A DNA stretch of 64,000 nucleotides, from positions 124,001 to 188,000 of the forward strand of contig NZ_JNZD01000007.1 in the NCBI RefSeq assembly GCF_000725495.1. Direction: 5' to 3'. Position numbers and translations under genes: made by a program. A model generated the notes under the pieces. That model was not told the origin of the DNA and made no database searches. It saw nothing but the letters and a program-made list of their open reading frames with translations. Below, in pieces: positions 9,085 through 17,425 of this stretch (position 1 is its first letter; each line of letters starts with the position of its first letter). Origin of the DNA: Streptomyces aureus (GTDB lineage Bacteria; Actinomycetota; Actinomycetes; Streptomycetales; Streptomycetaceae).

Positions 9085-10470
9085 TTATCGGTGGACGCCA
9101 GTCCGTTCGGCATACTCCTTCAGTCCGGGGAGGCTGACGGAGGAGTAGGTCAGCTCAGCCGTGAGAGTTCGGACCGCAGGTCGTCGGGCCTCTTCGGGAG
9201 CGTTGTGCTCGATGCCGCGCAGCGCGGTGAAGGTGCGGCGGGGGTCGCCGAGTTGGTGCCACATGCGGGCGGTGTCGGTGTAGTACCGGGCCCGTCGTTC
9301 CGGGGTGGGCAGCCGGGCCGGGGCGAGGGATCGGGCGTAGGCGATTCCTTCGTCTGGGGTGCCGAGGGCGTTGTGGATGCCGATGCGGTACAGGGCGCAC
9401 TGCTGGGGGGTGGCGTCCACGGTGAACAGGCCGTTGCCCGCGTCGGCCGGCAGGCGACTGGTGGACTGTTCGGCTTCGTCGGCCAGGGCGAGCGCGGTGG
9501 TGCGGTCTCCGGTCACGGCGGCGCTGTAGGCGGCGGTGAGCAGCAGGCTGGTCCGTACGGTCAGCGTGGGAGCGGTGGGACGTCGGTGTTCGGCGTCAAG
9601 TGAGGTGGCGGTGCGGGTGAGCAGGTCGACGGCCGCCCGGCCGCGGCCGGAGCGGCGCATGGCGATGGCCAGGACCCGGGCGGCTTCGCCGATGGGGGCG
9701 GGCTGGCCGCTGTCACGGGCGGCACGCAGCGCCCGGTCGGCGGTGACCCAGGCGGCTTCGGAGTGGGCCTTGACGGTGAGCTCGGAGGCCAGGACGTAGG
9801 CACGGGCAATGATCGTGTGTGCGGTGTCGCGGGCCGTGCCGGTGAGGGAGTCCCGGGTGGCTTCGGCGGCGGCGATCAGCTCGGGCAGTTCGCGGCCGAG
9901 GGTGGCGTACCGAGCGGCGCGGAAGTCGCTGCGGGCGGCGGCGAGCGCGACGCGGAGGCGGTCGAGTGACATCGCGGGTGCGGCGGTTGGCTGAAAGAGG
10001 GCTTCTTCCAGGGGGCTGACCGGATCCGGTGCGGCGACGGCGGGGGTGGTTGTGGCCGTCAGGGCGGTGCCGAGGCCAGCCGCTCCCGCGAGAAAGGTTC
10101 TGCGTCGCACCGGGTCGTCCTCCTGGTCCACCAGGGCCTGTTCTGGAGCCACCTTAGTGGCCGAAAGGTTCGCCAGGGACGACCTTGTCGTTTCCTCGTG
10201 TGCGGGTCGCTCGCCTCCGGCAGAGGCGATGCCCAGTTCGGCAGGGGTGATGCCCAGGATCTGCGCGATGCGGATCAAGATCTCCCACGGCGGGGTCAGC
10301 TCGTTGCTCTCCACCCGGCTGACCCAGGCGGCGGAGTAGCCGAGCAGTTCGCCCAATTGGGCCTGCGTCATCCGCGGGGTGCACGCGTTGCGGCGGCTGC
10401 GGATCAGGGCGCCGAGGTCGATCGCCCGGGTGGGGGCGAGCGGGTGCGACAGTGCGGCGTGGGTGTTCAT
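9085..10470 (-). CDS. XRE-family regulator with a TPR-like C-terminal region
   Basis: This 461-residue DNA-binding protein has an XRE helix-turn-helix at about residues 20-75 (MTQAQLGELLGYSAAWVSRVE). A linker follows with a hydrophobic segment near 125-145, then a long alanine-rich helical region resembling TPR repeats (about 170-455). Streptomyces proteins of this design often control neighbouring biosynthetic or conjugation genes. The ATG at 10470 is chosen because GGGAGG precedes it by 4 nt; a longer frame upstream is arginine-rich and unlikely. It is divergent from the small peptide gene at 10671, and the shared 200-bp interval holds a nested inverted repeat at 10552-10573 that could be its operator. 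The TPR region may sense a small molecule or partner protein. Confidence 0.85.
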   Translation of the reverse strand: MNTHAALSHPLAPTRAIDLGALIRSRRNACTPRMTQAQLGELLGYSAAWVSRVESNELTPPWEILIRIAQILGITPAELGIASAGGERPAHEETTRSSLANLSATKVAPEQALVDQEDDPVRRRTFLAGAAGLGTALTATTTPAVAAPDPVSPLEEALFQPTAAPAMSLDRLRVALAAARSDFRAARYATLGRELPELIAAAEATRDSLTGTARDTAHTIIARAYVLASELTVKAHSEAAWVTADRALRAARDSGQPAPIGEAARVLAIAMRRSGRGRAAVDLLTRTATSLDAEHRRPTAPTLTVRTSLLLTAAYSAAVTGDRTTALALADEAEQSTSRLPADAGNGLFTVDATPQQCALYRIGIHNALGTPDEGIAYARSLAPARLPTPERRARYYTDTARMWHQLGDPRRTFTALRGIEHNAPEEARRPAVRTLTAELTYSSVSLPGLKEYAERTGVHR

Positions 10471-10551
10471 CAAGCCTCCCGTCCGCGCCCCGCGCCGGGG
10501 CGCTCTCACGGTAGCCCGTTGCGGCCCGCGAGGGGAGAACGCCTCGACGAA

Positions 10552-10573
10552 CTTGCGAGTCCCGCAAGGGACT
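10552..10573. promoter_or_regulatory. Candidate XRE operator: nested inverted repeats
   Basis: Two overlapping inverted repeats share this site: CTTGCG-AGTCC-CGCAAG (10552-10568) and AGTCCC-GCAA-GGGACT (10558-10573). It lies between the divergent XRE gene (start 10470) and the peptide gene (start 10671), where an autoregulatory operator is expected. The binding protein is inferred from position. Confidence 0.45.
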
Positions 10574-10670
10574 TGAGCATCGTGGCCAGAATGGTGCGCG
10601 GGCGGTGGGGCGGGCGGTTTGCTGACGGCAGCCGGCCCACGAGCCGGGACGCCGTAACCAGGAGGACGTT

Positions 10671-10808
10671 ATGCCCGACACCACCGTGCCCAGCCCCGCG
10701 TCGGACAGTGGTCTGGTCCGCGCCCGTCGTCTGATCAGCGCCGCCCGAGCCCGGGGCGCCACGCCGTCGGACGGCGGCGGCACCGGCCGGTCGGACGGCA
10801 ACGACTGA
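10671..10808 (+). CDS. 45-residue peptide, candidate RiPP precursor
   Basis: This short gene starts at ATG 10671, with a very strong ribosome binding site (AGGAGG, 4 nt spacing), and ends with TGA 10806-10808. The product has an acidic and proline-rich N-terminus (MPDTTVPSPASDSG), a middle Arg/Ala helix-like block (LVRARRLISAARARGA) and a Gly/Ser/Asp tail (GGGTGRSDGND). It has no cysteine and no transmembrane segment. It is the first gene of a four-gene operon, only 19 bp before a JmjC/cupin-4 oxygenase, with an aldo/keto reductase and a kinase after it and a divergent regulator before it. That layout is what a modified-peptide locus looks like, and JmjC/cupin-4 enzymes are known to hydroxylate Arg or His in proteins. 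Leader and core cannot be separated from one sequence. Confidence 0.65.
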   Translation: MPDTTVPSPASDSGLVRARRLISAARARGATPSDGGGTGRSDGND

Positions 10809-10827
10809 CGCCACGGGAAGCGAAGCG

Positions 10828-12024
10828 ATGACCTCTGTGTCCATCGCGGAGCGGCTGGGCCAGGACGACTTCCTGGCCCGGTCGCTGCACCGCGACTACG
10901 TCCTGGTCCGCGGCGCCGTCGCCGAGCCCCATGCTCTGGTCTCCTTCGGCACGCTCAACGCCCTGATTTCCATGCACCGTCTGGAGCCGCCGCGGCTGCG
11001 GTTGTCGGCCGAGGCCGAGATCGTGCCGCAGCACCGCTACGCCGTCCCGGTCATCACCCGTCGGCACACCGTCTGGCAGCGCATCCACCCCGACGAACTG
11101 CACCAGCAACTGGCCAAGGGAGCCTCGCTGGTGCTCGACGCGGTCGACGAATTGCACGAACCGATCACGGATCTCGCCCAGCACCTGGAGGGATGGCTGC
11201 GTACGCGTGTCCAGGTCAACGCGTACGCCTCGTGGACCGCCTCGGAGGGGTTCGGCACCCACTGGGACGACCACGACGTGATCGTCGTGCAGATCGACGG
11301 CTCAAAGCGGTGGCGACTGTTCGGCCCCACGCGCACCACACCGCTCTACAAGGACACCGCCGAACCAGACCCGCCGCCCGACCAGCCCCTCGCCGACGTC
11401 GTCCTGCACCCCGGCGACGTGCTCTACCTCCCGCGCGGCTGGTGGCACGCTGTCAGCGCCGACCAGGGCACCCCGTCCCTGCATCTGACCTGCGGGCTGA
11501 CCCCCCATACCGGCGCCGACCTGGTGGGCTGGCTGTCGGAGGACCTGCGCGCACGCGCCCGGGTCCGCACCGACCTGCCCCTGCACGCCACTCCTACAGA
11601 ACGCGCCGCCTACCTGACCGAGCTGCGCACCCTCATCCTCGAAGCACTGGACGACACGACGCTCCTGGACCGTTTCGCCACCGCCCGGGACGCCGAGGAC
11701 CCCGGCCGGCCACGCCCGTCGCTGCCCCACCTGACCCAGGTTCCGGCACACGCCGGTCTCCAGGTCAGGCTGACCACCGGCCGCGCCCGCCTGACCAACG
11801 CCTGCGACGACGATGGCCAGAAGGTCACCCGGTTCAGCGCCATCGGCCAGGAGATCGACTTCTCCCCGGCCGCGGCCCCGCTGCTGCACCAACTCCTCGG
11901 CGGCGGCTGGCACCCCCTTGCCAGGCTTGCCCAACCAGCGGGTATCTCGCTCGCCGATGCAGCAGCCGTCGTCACCGAACTGGTCATCATGCAGGCAGCG
12001 AGCGTCCGTGACGGTGACCGGTGA
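10828..12024 (+). CDS. JmjC / cupin-4 family Fe(II)/2-oxoglutarate oxygenase
   Basis: This 398-residue protein belongs to the ribosomal-oxygenase-like cupin-4 (JmjC) family, which hydroxylates protein side chains using Fe(II) and 2-oxoglutarate. The metal triad is visible: H145 and D147 in FGTHWDDHD, and H207 in PRGWWHAV. The segment IDGSKRWRLFGP between them is the family's core. A C-terminal winged-helix-like region (about 300-398) matches the dimer and tail domains of such enzymes. The ATG 10828 follows GGGAAG at about 7 nt. It sits 19 bp after a 45-residue peptide gene, and its stop overlaps the next gene, so the peptide is the obvious candidate substrate. That pairing is inference. Confidence 0.85.
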   Translation: MTSVSIAERLGQDDFLARSLHRDYVLVRGAVAEPHALVSFGTLNALISMHRLEPPRLRLSAEAEIVPQHRYAVPVITRRHTVWQRIHPDELHQQLAKGASLVLDAVDELHEPITDLAQHLEGWLRTRVQVNAYASWTASEGFGTHWDDHDVIVVQIDGSKRWRLFGPTRTTPLYKDTAEPDPPPDQPLADVVLHPGDVLYLPRGWWHAVSADQGTPSLHLTCGLTPHTGADLVGWLSEDLRARARVRTDLPLHATPTERAAYLTELRTLILEALDDTTLLDRFATARDAEDPGRPRPSLPHLTQVPAHAGLQVRLTTGRARLTNACDDDGQKVTRFSAIGQEIDFSPAAAPLLHQLLGGGWHPLARLAQPAGISLADAAAVVTELVIMQAASVRDGDR

Positions 12025-12929
12025 CCGCGGCGTTGGCGCTGGGCACCTACCGCCTGCGGAACGCCCCATCCGCCCTGCGCTGGGCGGCCTCCGCAGGCGC
12101 CGACTGGATCGATACCGCCCCCAACTACCTTCACGGGCAGGCGCAAAGCCTCCTCGCCCCCGTTCTTGCCGACCACCCGTACCTGGGCGTGGCCACGAAG
12201 GTCGGATTCGCCACCGCGGCAGTCGAGGAGGGCGCCGTCACCGCCGGCGTCCTGCGTCCGGGCACCCGCCACAGCCTGGATCCGGCGTATGTGCGCTGGC
12301 AGACCGACCGCAACCGGGCGCAGCTGGGCCGTGAGCATCTGGATGCCGTCTTCATCCACAACCCCGAACGCGCCGCACTACGCCGCGAGGCCCTCCACGA
12401 CGTCCTCCGGGCGGCGTTCGCGGCGCTGGAAGCCAAAGCCTCCGTCGGACACATCGGCGCCTACGGCATCGCCACCTGGCACGGCTTCACCGAGAACCTG
12501 TTCACCGTCGAGATTCTCGACCGCCTGGCCACCGAAGCGGCCGGCACCACCGCTCACCACCTCGGCATCATCCAGCTCCCCGTCAACCTTGTCGTGGACA
12601 CCGCCCTCACCCAGGCTCTGGACCAAGGCGGTCCGATCGCCGAAGCCGCCGCCCGCGGCTGGGCCGTGCACGCCTCCGCGCCGCTGCACGGCGGAGAACT
12701 CCCCGACCTGGCCACGGCGGAACTCGCCGCCCTCCTGCGGCCCGGACTGTCCACCGCACAGGCATGCCTGCTGGCGGCCGCCTCCTGCCCGGGTGTCTCA
12801 AAAGTCCTGCTCTCCGCCTCCACTGCGGCACACTGGGACGCCGCACGCGCCGCGCTCGCCGAGCCGCCCATCCCAGCAGATGCCCTGCGGAAGGTCCTCG
12901 ATGTACTCGCCCCCCACCAGCCCTGCTGA
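12021..12929 (+). CDS. Aldo/keto reductase family protein
   Basis: This 302-residue cytoplasmic oxidoreductase has the AKR barrel features: D31 and Y36 in DTAPNYLHG, K60 in VATKVGF, and H113 in DAVFIHNPE, giving the complete Asp-Tyr-Lys-His tetrad. Members reduce carbonyls with NADPH. The GTG start at 12021 overlaps the oxygenase stop (GTGA), so the two are translationally coupled. The following kinase starts 29 bases before its stop. In this operon it might act on an aldehyde or keto group created on the peptide or on a co-substrate, but no direct evidence shows that. The barrel's strand-helix pattern is complete and the length is close to normal. Confidence 0.85.
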   Translation: MTAALALGTYRLRNAPSALRWAASAGADWIDTAPNYLHGQAQSLLAPVLADHPYLGVATKVGFATAAVEEGAVTAGVLRPGTRHSLDPAYVRWQTDRNRAQLGREHLDAVFIHNPERAALRREALHDVLRAAFAALEAKASVGHIGAYGIATWHGFTENLFTVEILDRLATEAAGTTAHHLGIIQLPVNLVVDTALTQALDQGGPIAEAAARGWAVHASAPLHGGELPDLATAELAALLRPGLSTAQACLLAAASCPGVSKVLLSASTAAHWDAARAALAEPPIPADALRKVLDVLAPHQPC

Positions 12930-13722
12930 TGAACAGCGCATCCTCGCCGCCCAGACCACGGCCGCCGAGGCATTGGAGGTGACGGTCACCGGCCCGCGCC
13001 GCTGGGGCTACGCAGGCCGCTCCCTGGGGCAGCAGGCACACCACCCGCGCCACGGCGCGTGCTGGCTGCGGCTGATCTCCGCGCCCGTCGGCAAGGCGCA
13101 CGGAAAGCTCTGGGACGGCACCCACCTGGCGGCAACTGCCTTCCCCGACGTGCGCCGCCCCGCCCTGCACGGCATCCATGATCTCGTCCGCGAGGATGCC
13201 GCCTACCGTGCCGAGCTCTGCGAGTTGGTCACTTCCCGCGTCTGCTCACCCGACCCGGTGCTGCGTACCGAACTCGCCCTGCCCGAGACATGGTGGAAGA
13301 GCCTGCGCACCGATCTCGACGCCATCGCCGGCACACCCACCGACCGCACCGCCGTACGGCAGGAGTGGATCAACCGGGCCGTACCCCAGTTCACCGGTCA
13401 TCCCGCACCGATCATCGAACAGTGGGCGACGGCCCACGGTGACCTCCAGTGGGCCAACCTCACCGCCGACGGCCCCACCCTCCTGGACTTCGAGGGCTTC
13501 GGGGCCGCCCCCCTGGGCTACGACCCGGCCCTGCTGTACGTCTACTCGCTGCTCGCCCCTCACACCGCGGCCCAAATCCGCGCACATTTCACTGTGCTGG
13601 CCAGCGAACCCGGTCGAGCGGCGCTCCTCATCGTCGCTGCGGACCTGCTCCAATCCTGCTCACGAGGCGACCACCCGGAACTTGCCGAACCTCTCCGGTC
13701 GCTCACGGCAACACTTGCCTGA
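12901..13722 (+). CDS. APH-like phosphotransferase
   Basis: This 273-residue protein resembles aminoglycoside phosphotransferase or fructosamine-kinase-like enzymes. The catalytic loop AHGDLQWAN lies near residue 178 and the metal-binding LLDFEGF near 195, followed by the usual helical YDPALLYVYSL segment. The N-terminal lobe is short and its nucleotide loop is not obvious. ATG 12901 has GGAAGG at 6 nt and overlaps the reductase end by 29 bases. It closes the peptide-oxygenase-reductase operon. It is the second APH-like domain in the first 14 kb (the other is fused to Nudix at 1096-2499), hinting that phosphorylation of the product or self-resistance is part of the pathway. The substrate is unknown. 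Confidence 0.8.
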   Translation: MYSPPTSPADEQRILAAQTTAAEALEVTVTGPRRWGYAGRSLGQQAHHPRHGACWLRLISAPVGKAHGKLWDGTHLAATAFPDVRRPALHGIHDLVREDAAYRAELCELVTSRVCSPDPVLRTELALPETWWKSLRTDLDAIAGTPTDRTAVRQEWINRAVPQFTGHPAPIIEQWATAHGDLQWANLTADGPTLLDFEGFGAAPLGYDPALLYVYSLLAPHTAAQIRAHFTVLASEPGRAALLIVAADLLQSCSRGDHPELAEPLRSLTATLA

Positions 13723-13762
13723 GCGAAATCCCGCTGAGTCTGGCCTGTTGTCTATTCCCTCG

Positions 13763-13780
13763 GTGCGGTGGCCACCGCAC
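13763..13780. terminator. Perfect palindrome downstream of the peptide operon
   Basis: The sequence GTGCGGTGGCCACCGCAC is fully self-complementary and lies 40 bp after the kinase stop. Position favours a transcription end signal; no T-run follows, which is common in Streptomyces. Confidence 0.4.
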
Positions 13781-14152
13781 GGGCTGCCAGCCTGGAGAAG
13801 GCACACCCTGTTTCTCGCCCACGGTTGCGCGCCGGGCCGGGCACTCCCGGCGCGCGGCGACGGTCTTCCTGCCGCGGCCTGGGCCGCCCGTTCCGTGGCC
13901 GCCCGGCGGGACCGGATTGCTGGAGACCGGCTGAGTGTGGTCTGGCTGGACCTCGCCGTCGGCCGCCCCCGAGGGCGCGGACCTTCTCACCGAACTGGAA
14001 GCCTCCTGCGAGGAGTTGGACAACGAGGCAGCGTGGGAGCATGCCGCCCTTCCCTGGTCCAGCAGCGACGAGCGGCGCCAAGCACATCGCGCAACGATGC
14101 CTCGCCGCATGACGAGGCGCCGCGGTGACAGAATTCCGGCCCCGGCGAAAGA

Positions 14153-14199
14153 GCCGCGCCCCCGTCCGGCGGTGCACACCCGCCGGACGGGGGCGCGGC
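14153..14199. terminator. Perfect 20-bp stem-loop
   Basis: The left arm GCCGCGCCCCCGTCCGGCGG (14153-14172) and right arm (14180-14199) are exact reverse complements around a 7-nt loop. It is the strongest hairpin seen in the window. It lacks a T-run and is over 400 bp from the nearest gene end, so a bidirectional terminator or a recombination or structural site are both possible. Confidence 0.5.
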
Positions 14200-14520
14200 A
14201 CCGCCGACGTCCCCGAGGTGATGCCGGCGCCTCCGATCGTCGCGCGGGGGTTGCGCGAGCAGAGCGGCGGTGAAGCGGGACAGGTACCGGGTATCGGACT
14301 GCTCGCCGTAGGCCCTGCTGGTGACGGGGAAGTCTCCCTCGACTGCCATTATCAGTGCCGAGGAGGAAGCCGGCGTACGCGAGCGCGTTGCATCGCCAGA
14401 GCGGGGTCGGCAACCAGTGGACCCGCCCTCTCATGATGCCGACCCAACCAGTGCGATGTTTCTGCCATACGTTCCAGACGGCGCCGCCACAGGCGCACAA
14501 GCGTTCCATATCTCTTGGCT

Positions 14521-14571
14521 GTGAACCGCTCCGGGATCTCCGGAGCCTCCATCAGCCCCGGAGCGGTTCAC
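14521..14571. repeat. Inverted repeat with 15-bp arms
   Basis: Arms GTGAACCGCTCCGGG (14521-14535) and its exact complement (14557-14571) flank a 21-nt loop that itself contains a short ccgga repeat. The function is not clear; it lies in the gene-poor junction. Confidence 0.4.
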
Positions 14572-14799
14572 ACCAGGCATGTGTGCCTCCGGCGAGTTTC
14601 GACGCCCGCTGATCTTGACTCCGCAGGACGGTCAAAACGCTTAGCAGCCAGAGGGGTTGACCAGGGCTCTGTACTGAGAACACTCGAAATGTCGTGATCG
14701 AAGGCGGCTCGACCGGTCGTTGGCGCAAGGTCACGCTGATCAGGCGAGTGTGCCTGTCTGCCGCGGGCAGCGGCAAAACGACCGTTTCGGAAGGAGCCC

Positions 14800-14988
14800 T
14801 CAGTAGCCGCTTCGCCGACCGCGTCGCCACGCCCAGAGCGCACCGATAGCGGCCACTCCCAGAGCCTCGAAGGCGGCGCCGGTGCCTCCGGGTGCGCCAG
14901 CGACCTTCGATGCGGCGAGGACTCCGGAGACGACAAGGAGGTACGGCAGGAAGAAAAGGACGGCACGGCCGCGACGGATGGGATCCAT
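14800..14988 (-). CDS. Small two-helix membrane protein
   Basis: This 62-residue protein has two hydrophobic segments (about 9-27, AVLFFLPYLLVVSGVLAA, and about 38-52) and a basic tail ending RRGRRSGY, so it should be an integral membrane protein with its C-terminus inside. ATG 14988 has AGGA about 10 nt upstream. It lies 24 bp downstream of the preceding leftward gene, so it is the likely third gene of the hydrolase operon. No family is recognised. Its reading frame is short and GC-rich, so a chance frame cannot be fully excluded, but the clean hydrophobic pattern and operon position favour a real gene. Confidence 0.55.
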   Translation of the reverse strand: MDPIRRGRAVLFFLPYLLVVSGVLAASKVAGAPGGTGAAFEALGVAAIGALWAWRRGRRSGY

Positions 14989-15012
14989 GGGTCAAGTATT
15001 CCTATTTGTCTG

Positions 15013-15807
15013 CTACTTGGCCAGAGCGATTCTCCGCGCACGCTCGTAAACGGTCTGCACCACTGCCTCGCTGTCTGGGAATTCGACGTCCCGGAGAAAC
15101 GAGACCATGTAGGGGACTGACTCCGTTGCTTCCGAGGGTTGAAGTCGACGCCAGCAGCCGAGCGCGTTGCCGACGGCGCGAACGGTGGTGCTGTGCTGGG
15201 GTCCGAGGTGGAGGTGCCACGCCCGAGCTATGAAGACCCAACTCTTCAGCCCGTATTGGAAGTCCCGGCTGAGCCAGGCAATGTCAGCGCGCACAAGGCC
15301 GGCCGCCAAGGTGTAGAGGTGGTCCGCGCCGAACTCGGCGGACAGCTCTGCGAGTAGTTGATCGGCGGCGCGGCTGGCTTCGACGAAGCGGTTGTGGTTG
15401 GCGGTGGCGCAGATGGTGGCGAGCCGTCCGCGGTAGGGCTCGGGCAGTGGTTCGTACGGCCGGTCGGGCGGCACGGGGTCCACGGCGTGTGACTGCGGCG
15501 GCGACAGAGGCATCGGCGAAGCCGCTGCCTGCGGCAGGCTTGGTGACGCAGTGACCGGAGCGTTGCGGTCCAAGGGGTTGCTGGTGCCGTCGGTGTTGAT
15601 CTGGATCGCGGTCGTGTACTGCGCTTGCTCGTCCTGGATCACTGCGCGGACCGGCATTTCCAGTGCCGCAGCCTCCAGTTGGAGGTGTGCCAGGACAGCG
15701 TCGTTGAGCGAGACGCCTGGCGGCGGCGTGAAGTACTCCTCGTCAATGAAGCAGATCCCGTCGGGTGTGATCCGAATCTGCACCGCGTCTGGAGAGACGT
15801 AGCTCAC
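15013..15807 (-). CDS. Hypothetical helical protein of the transfer region
   Basis: This 264-residue protein has an N-terminal alpha/beta part (about 1-75, with ITPDGICFIDEEYFTPPPG), a proline-rich linker (about 85-115) and a helical C-terminal half. The C-terminal half carries TPR-like helices such as RFVEASRAADQLLAEL. No signal peptide or membrane helix is visible, so it is probably cytoplasmic. The GTG start at 15807 overlaps the hydrolase stop by one base (TAGTG), so it is coupled to that gene. I do not recognise the family with confidence. Coupling to a cell-wall hydrolase next to a type IV secretion-like cluster suggests a transfer-associated role. Confidence 0.7.
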   Translation of the reverse strand: MSYVSPDAVQIRITPDGICFIDEEYFTPPPGVSLNDAVLAHLQLEAAALEMPVRAVIQDEQAQYTTAIQINTDGTSNPLDRNAPVTASPSLPQAAASPMPLSPPQSHAVDPVPPDRPYEPLPEPYRGRLATICATANHNRFVEASRAADQLLAELSAEFGADHLYTLAAGLVRADIAWLSRDFQYGLKSWVFIARAWHLHLGPQHSTTVRAVGNALGCWRRLQPSEATESVPYMVSFLRDVEFPDSEAVVQTVYERARRIALAK

Positions 15808-16997
15808 TACTGGTCCACCTGCTTGTCCGGGAGGAGGGGGATGGTGCTGATTCCGCCGGCGCTCGGGAAGCTCGGTTCGGCCCATCCGCGATACCGCAGA
15901 CGCCATGCGCCGTCTGTGAGCTCTTTCCGCGAGACGATGGCGATCTTGCCTTGGAGTGGGTAGTCGTCCCCTACGTCGTTGCTGGCCACCTGGTCGTTGC
16001 CCAGGTAGAGGGCGACGTGTCCCGCCGCGCTTCCGGTGTCGTAGAACAGCAGCGCTCCTGCGGGCGGTGACATGTCGCCCGGGTGCGCGAGTCCGGCGTC
16101 GACGAGCCGGTTCCAGTGCATGTTGGCTGTTGCGGACCCGGACGAGCCCCAACCGTAGGCCTGGGCTACGAAGTTGTCGCACATCCGGTACCAGCCGGTC
16201 TTGCCCGCTTCGTTCCGGGCGCTCGCGATCGCCTGGGCGGCGGTCCGGGGGTTCTTGACCTTGAACGTTGCCCTGGGGTCCTTGCCGCCGGTGGCGGCTG
16301 GGTCGTCACAGCCGGTGCTGATCGAGGTGACGGCGTGATCCCCCCAGGTTTTGGCGACGAGCGAGCCGGCTGCGGACTCCCACTTGGCGTACTCGTTGCG
16401 GTACTTCTCGGCGGGACGCTGGATACTCGCGGCGACCTTGGTGAGGGCCTTCTCCTGCCAGTTGTCGATCTCGACGAGGTGGTCGTAGAACTGCCCGGAT
16501 GCGTAGACCGGGTCGGTGAGCTCGCTGACGGTGCCCCAGCCTTGGGAGGGCCGTTGCTGGAAGAGTCCCACACTGTCCGAGTGGCCGTGGTGCAGGTTGT
16601 TGAGGGTGCTTTCCTGCATGGCAACAGCCACGGCGATGACCGCGGCACGAGGCGAAAGGTGCCGGGTACGGGCGACGTTGGCGATGGTGCCGGCGTTGCG
16701 CACCTGCCGAGGAGTCCACTCGGCGCTGTTCTGCGCACCTTCGGGATGCAGTGGAACCGTCACCTGGGCGGCGCCTGCGTCCTGTTCGCCGTCGAACTCC
16801 GGCTCCTCGCCTCCCGCGCCGGCTCCGCTTTCCCCGTCGCCGACTGACTGAAGGCCGCTCAGGCAGGTGTTGGCGTTGGCCTGGGTCGTGGCACCACTGA
16901 CCGCGAGCACACAGAGAGAGAGCACCGAGACACCTGCCGCGGTGACGCCTATGGCGGCCTTGCCGAGCCCGTTCATCCCCACCCCGGTCATAAACAT
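15807..16997 (-). CDS. Bifunctional cell-wall hydrolase: lytic transglycosylase-like plus NlpC/P60-like domain
   Basis: This 396-residue secreted protein resembles VirB1-type enzymes that open peptidoglycan for transfer machines. An N-terminal membrane anchor or signal segment spans about 11-42. A transglycosylase-like domain (about 95-220) has E129 in AMQESTLNN as likely catalytic acid, then SVGLFQQRPSQGWG. A second domain (about 250-360) resembles NlpC/P60 or CHAP peptidases, with C273 in RMCDNFVAQAYGW and H327 in AAGHVALYLGN as the likely pair. The start is uncertain: ATG 16997, 16991 or 16976 are in frame and none has a textbook ribosome site. It is transcribed away from the main transfer operon and heads a coupled three-gene unit. 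Confidence 0.8.
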   Translation of the reverse strand: MFMTGVGMNGLGKAAIGVTAAGVSVLSLCVLAVSGATTQANANTCLSGLQSVGDGESGAGAGGEEPEFDGEQDAGAAQVTVPLHPEGAQNSAEWTPRQVRNAGTIANVARTRHLSPRAAVIAVAVAMQESTLNNLHHGHSDSVGLFQQRPSQGWGTVSELTDPVYASGQFYDHLVEIDNWQEKALTKVAASIQRPAEKYRNEYAKWESAAGSLVAKTWGDHAVTSISTGCDDPAATGGKDPRATFKVKNPRTAAQAIASARNEAGKTGWYRMCDNFVAQAYGWGSSGSATANMHWNRLVDAGLAHPGDMSPPAGALLFYDTGSAAGHVALYLGNDQVASNDVGDDYPLQGKIAIVSRKELTDGAWRLRYRGWAEPSFPSAGGISTIPLLPDKQVDQ

Positions 16998-17425
16998 ACG
17001 TAGATGACAGAAGGTCAGTGAACAGCAAGAGTGACGGAACGACCACCCATTCCGTGTGGCTCCCTATGGGCATCCGGGTGCGGTCCACCGGGTGAGGGCA
17101 TCGATGCACCACTGATCGTCGCGCGGCGATCGAGATAACAGAGGCGGCACGCCTGCGCCTCAAGGGGGTGTCCATACGATAGCGAAAAGACGTGTGTGAG
17201 CTGCTATTACGCGAGCTCGCGCAGGATCCGTTCAGGTCAGGATGAAGGCCATCGATCCGGGTCGAACGACAGGGAGAGGATGCATGCTCCCGTCGCTCCG
17301 GGCGCCTCGCGATCGGGTCTCTCAATCTGTAAACGCTTGTTGTCAAGTTTGCCTGTATGTACCTTTCACCGTCATGGCCCGGTTCCGGGTCGACCTCCGT
17401 GACGAGGGTGGAAGGGAGTCGGGGG
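16998..17425. promoter_or_regulatory. Divergent intergenic region between hydrolase operon and transfer operon
   Basis: These 428 bases separate two divergent operons and should hold both promoters. The imperfect palindrome GATCGTCGCGCGGCGATC lies near 17115-17132 and could bind a regulator. The AT-richer part around 17330-17365 (cttgttgtcaagtttgcctg) is a plausible rightward promoter zone, but no clean -35/-10 pair with correct spacing was found. No coding sequence is supported. Confidence 0.4.

Larger units (their letters stand above)
13723..14799. other. Gene-poor stretch with several inverted repeats
   Basis: About 1.1 kb separates the peptide operon from the leftward hydrolase operon. 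I see no complete gene. A frame around 13950-14110 reads like a short acidic protein piece (GADLLTELEASCEELDNEAA) and may be a remnant. An 18-bp palindrome (13763-13780), a perfect 20-bp-arm hairpin (14153-14199) and a 15-bp-arm hairpin (14521-14571) lie here. Such DNA fits a junction between cargo and element backbone. Confidence 0.5.

Noticed and set aside
14664..14800. Possible small mobile remnant with imperfect ends agggctct / aggagccct
   Set aside because: Only about eight matching end bases, no target duplication and no transposase; too weak to call.
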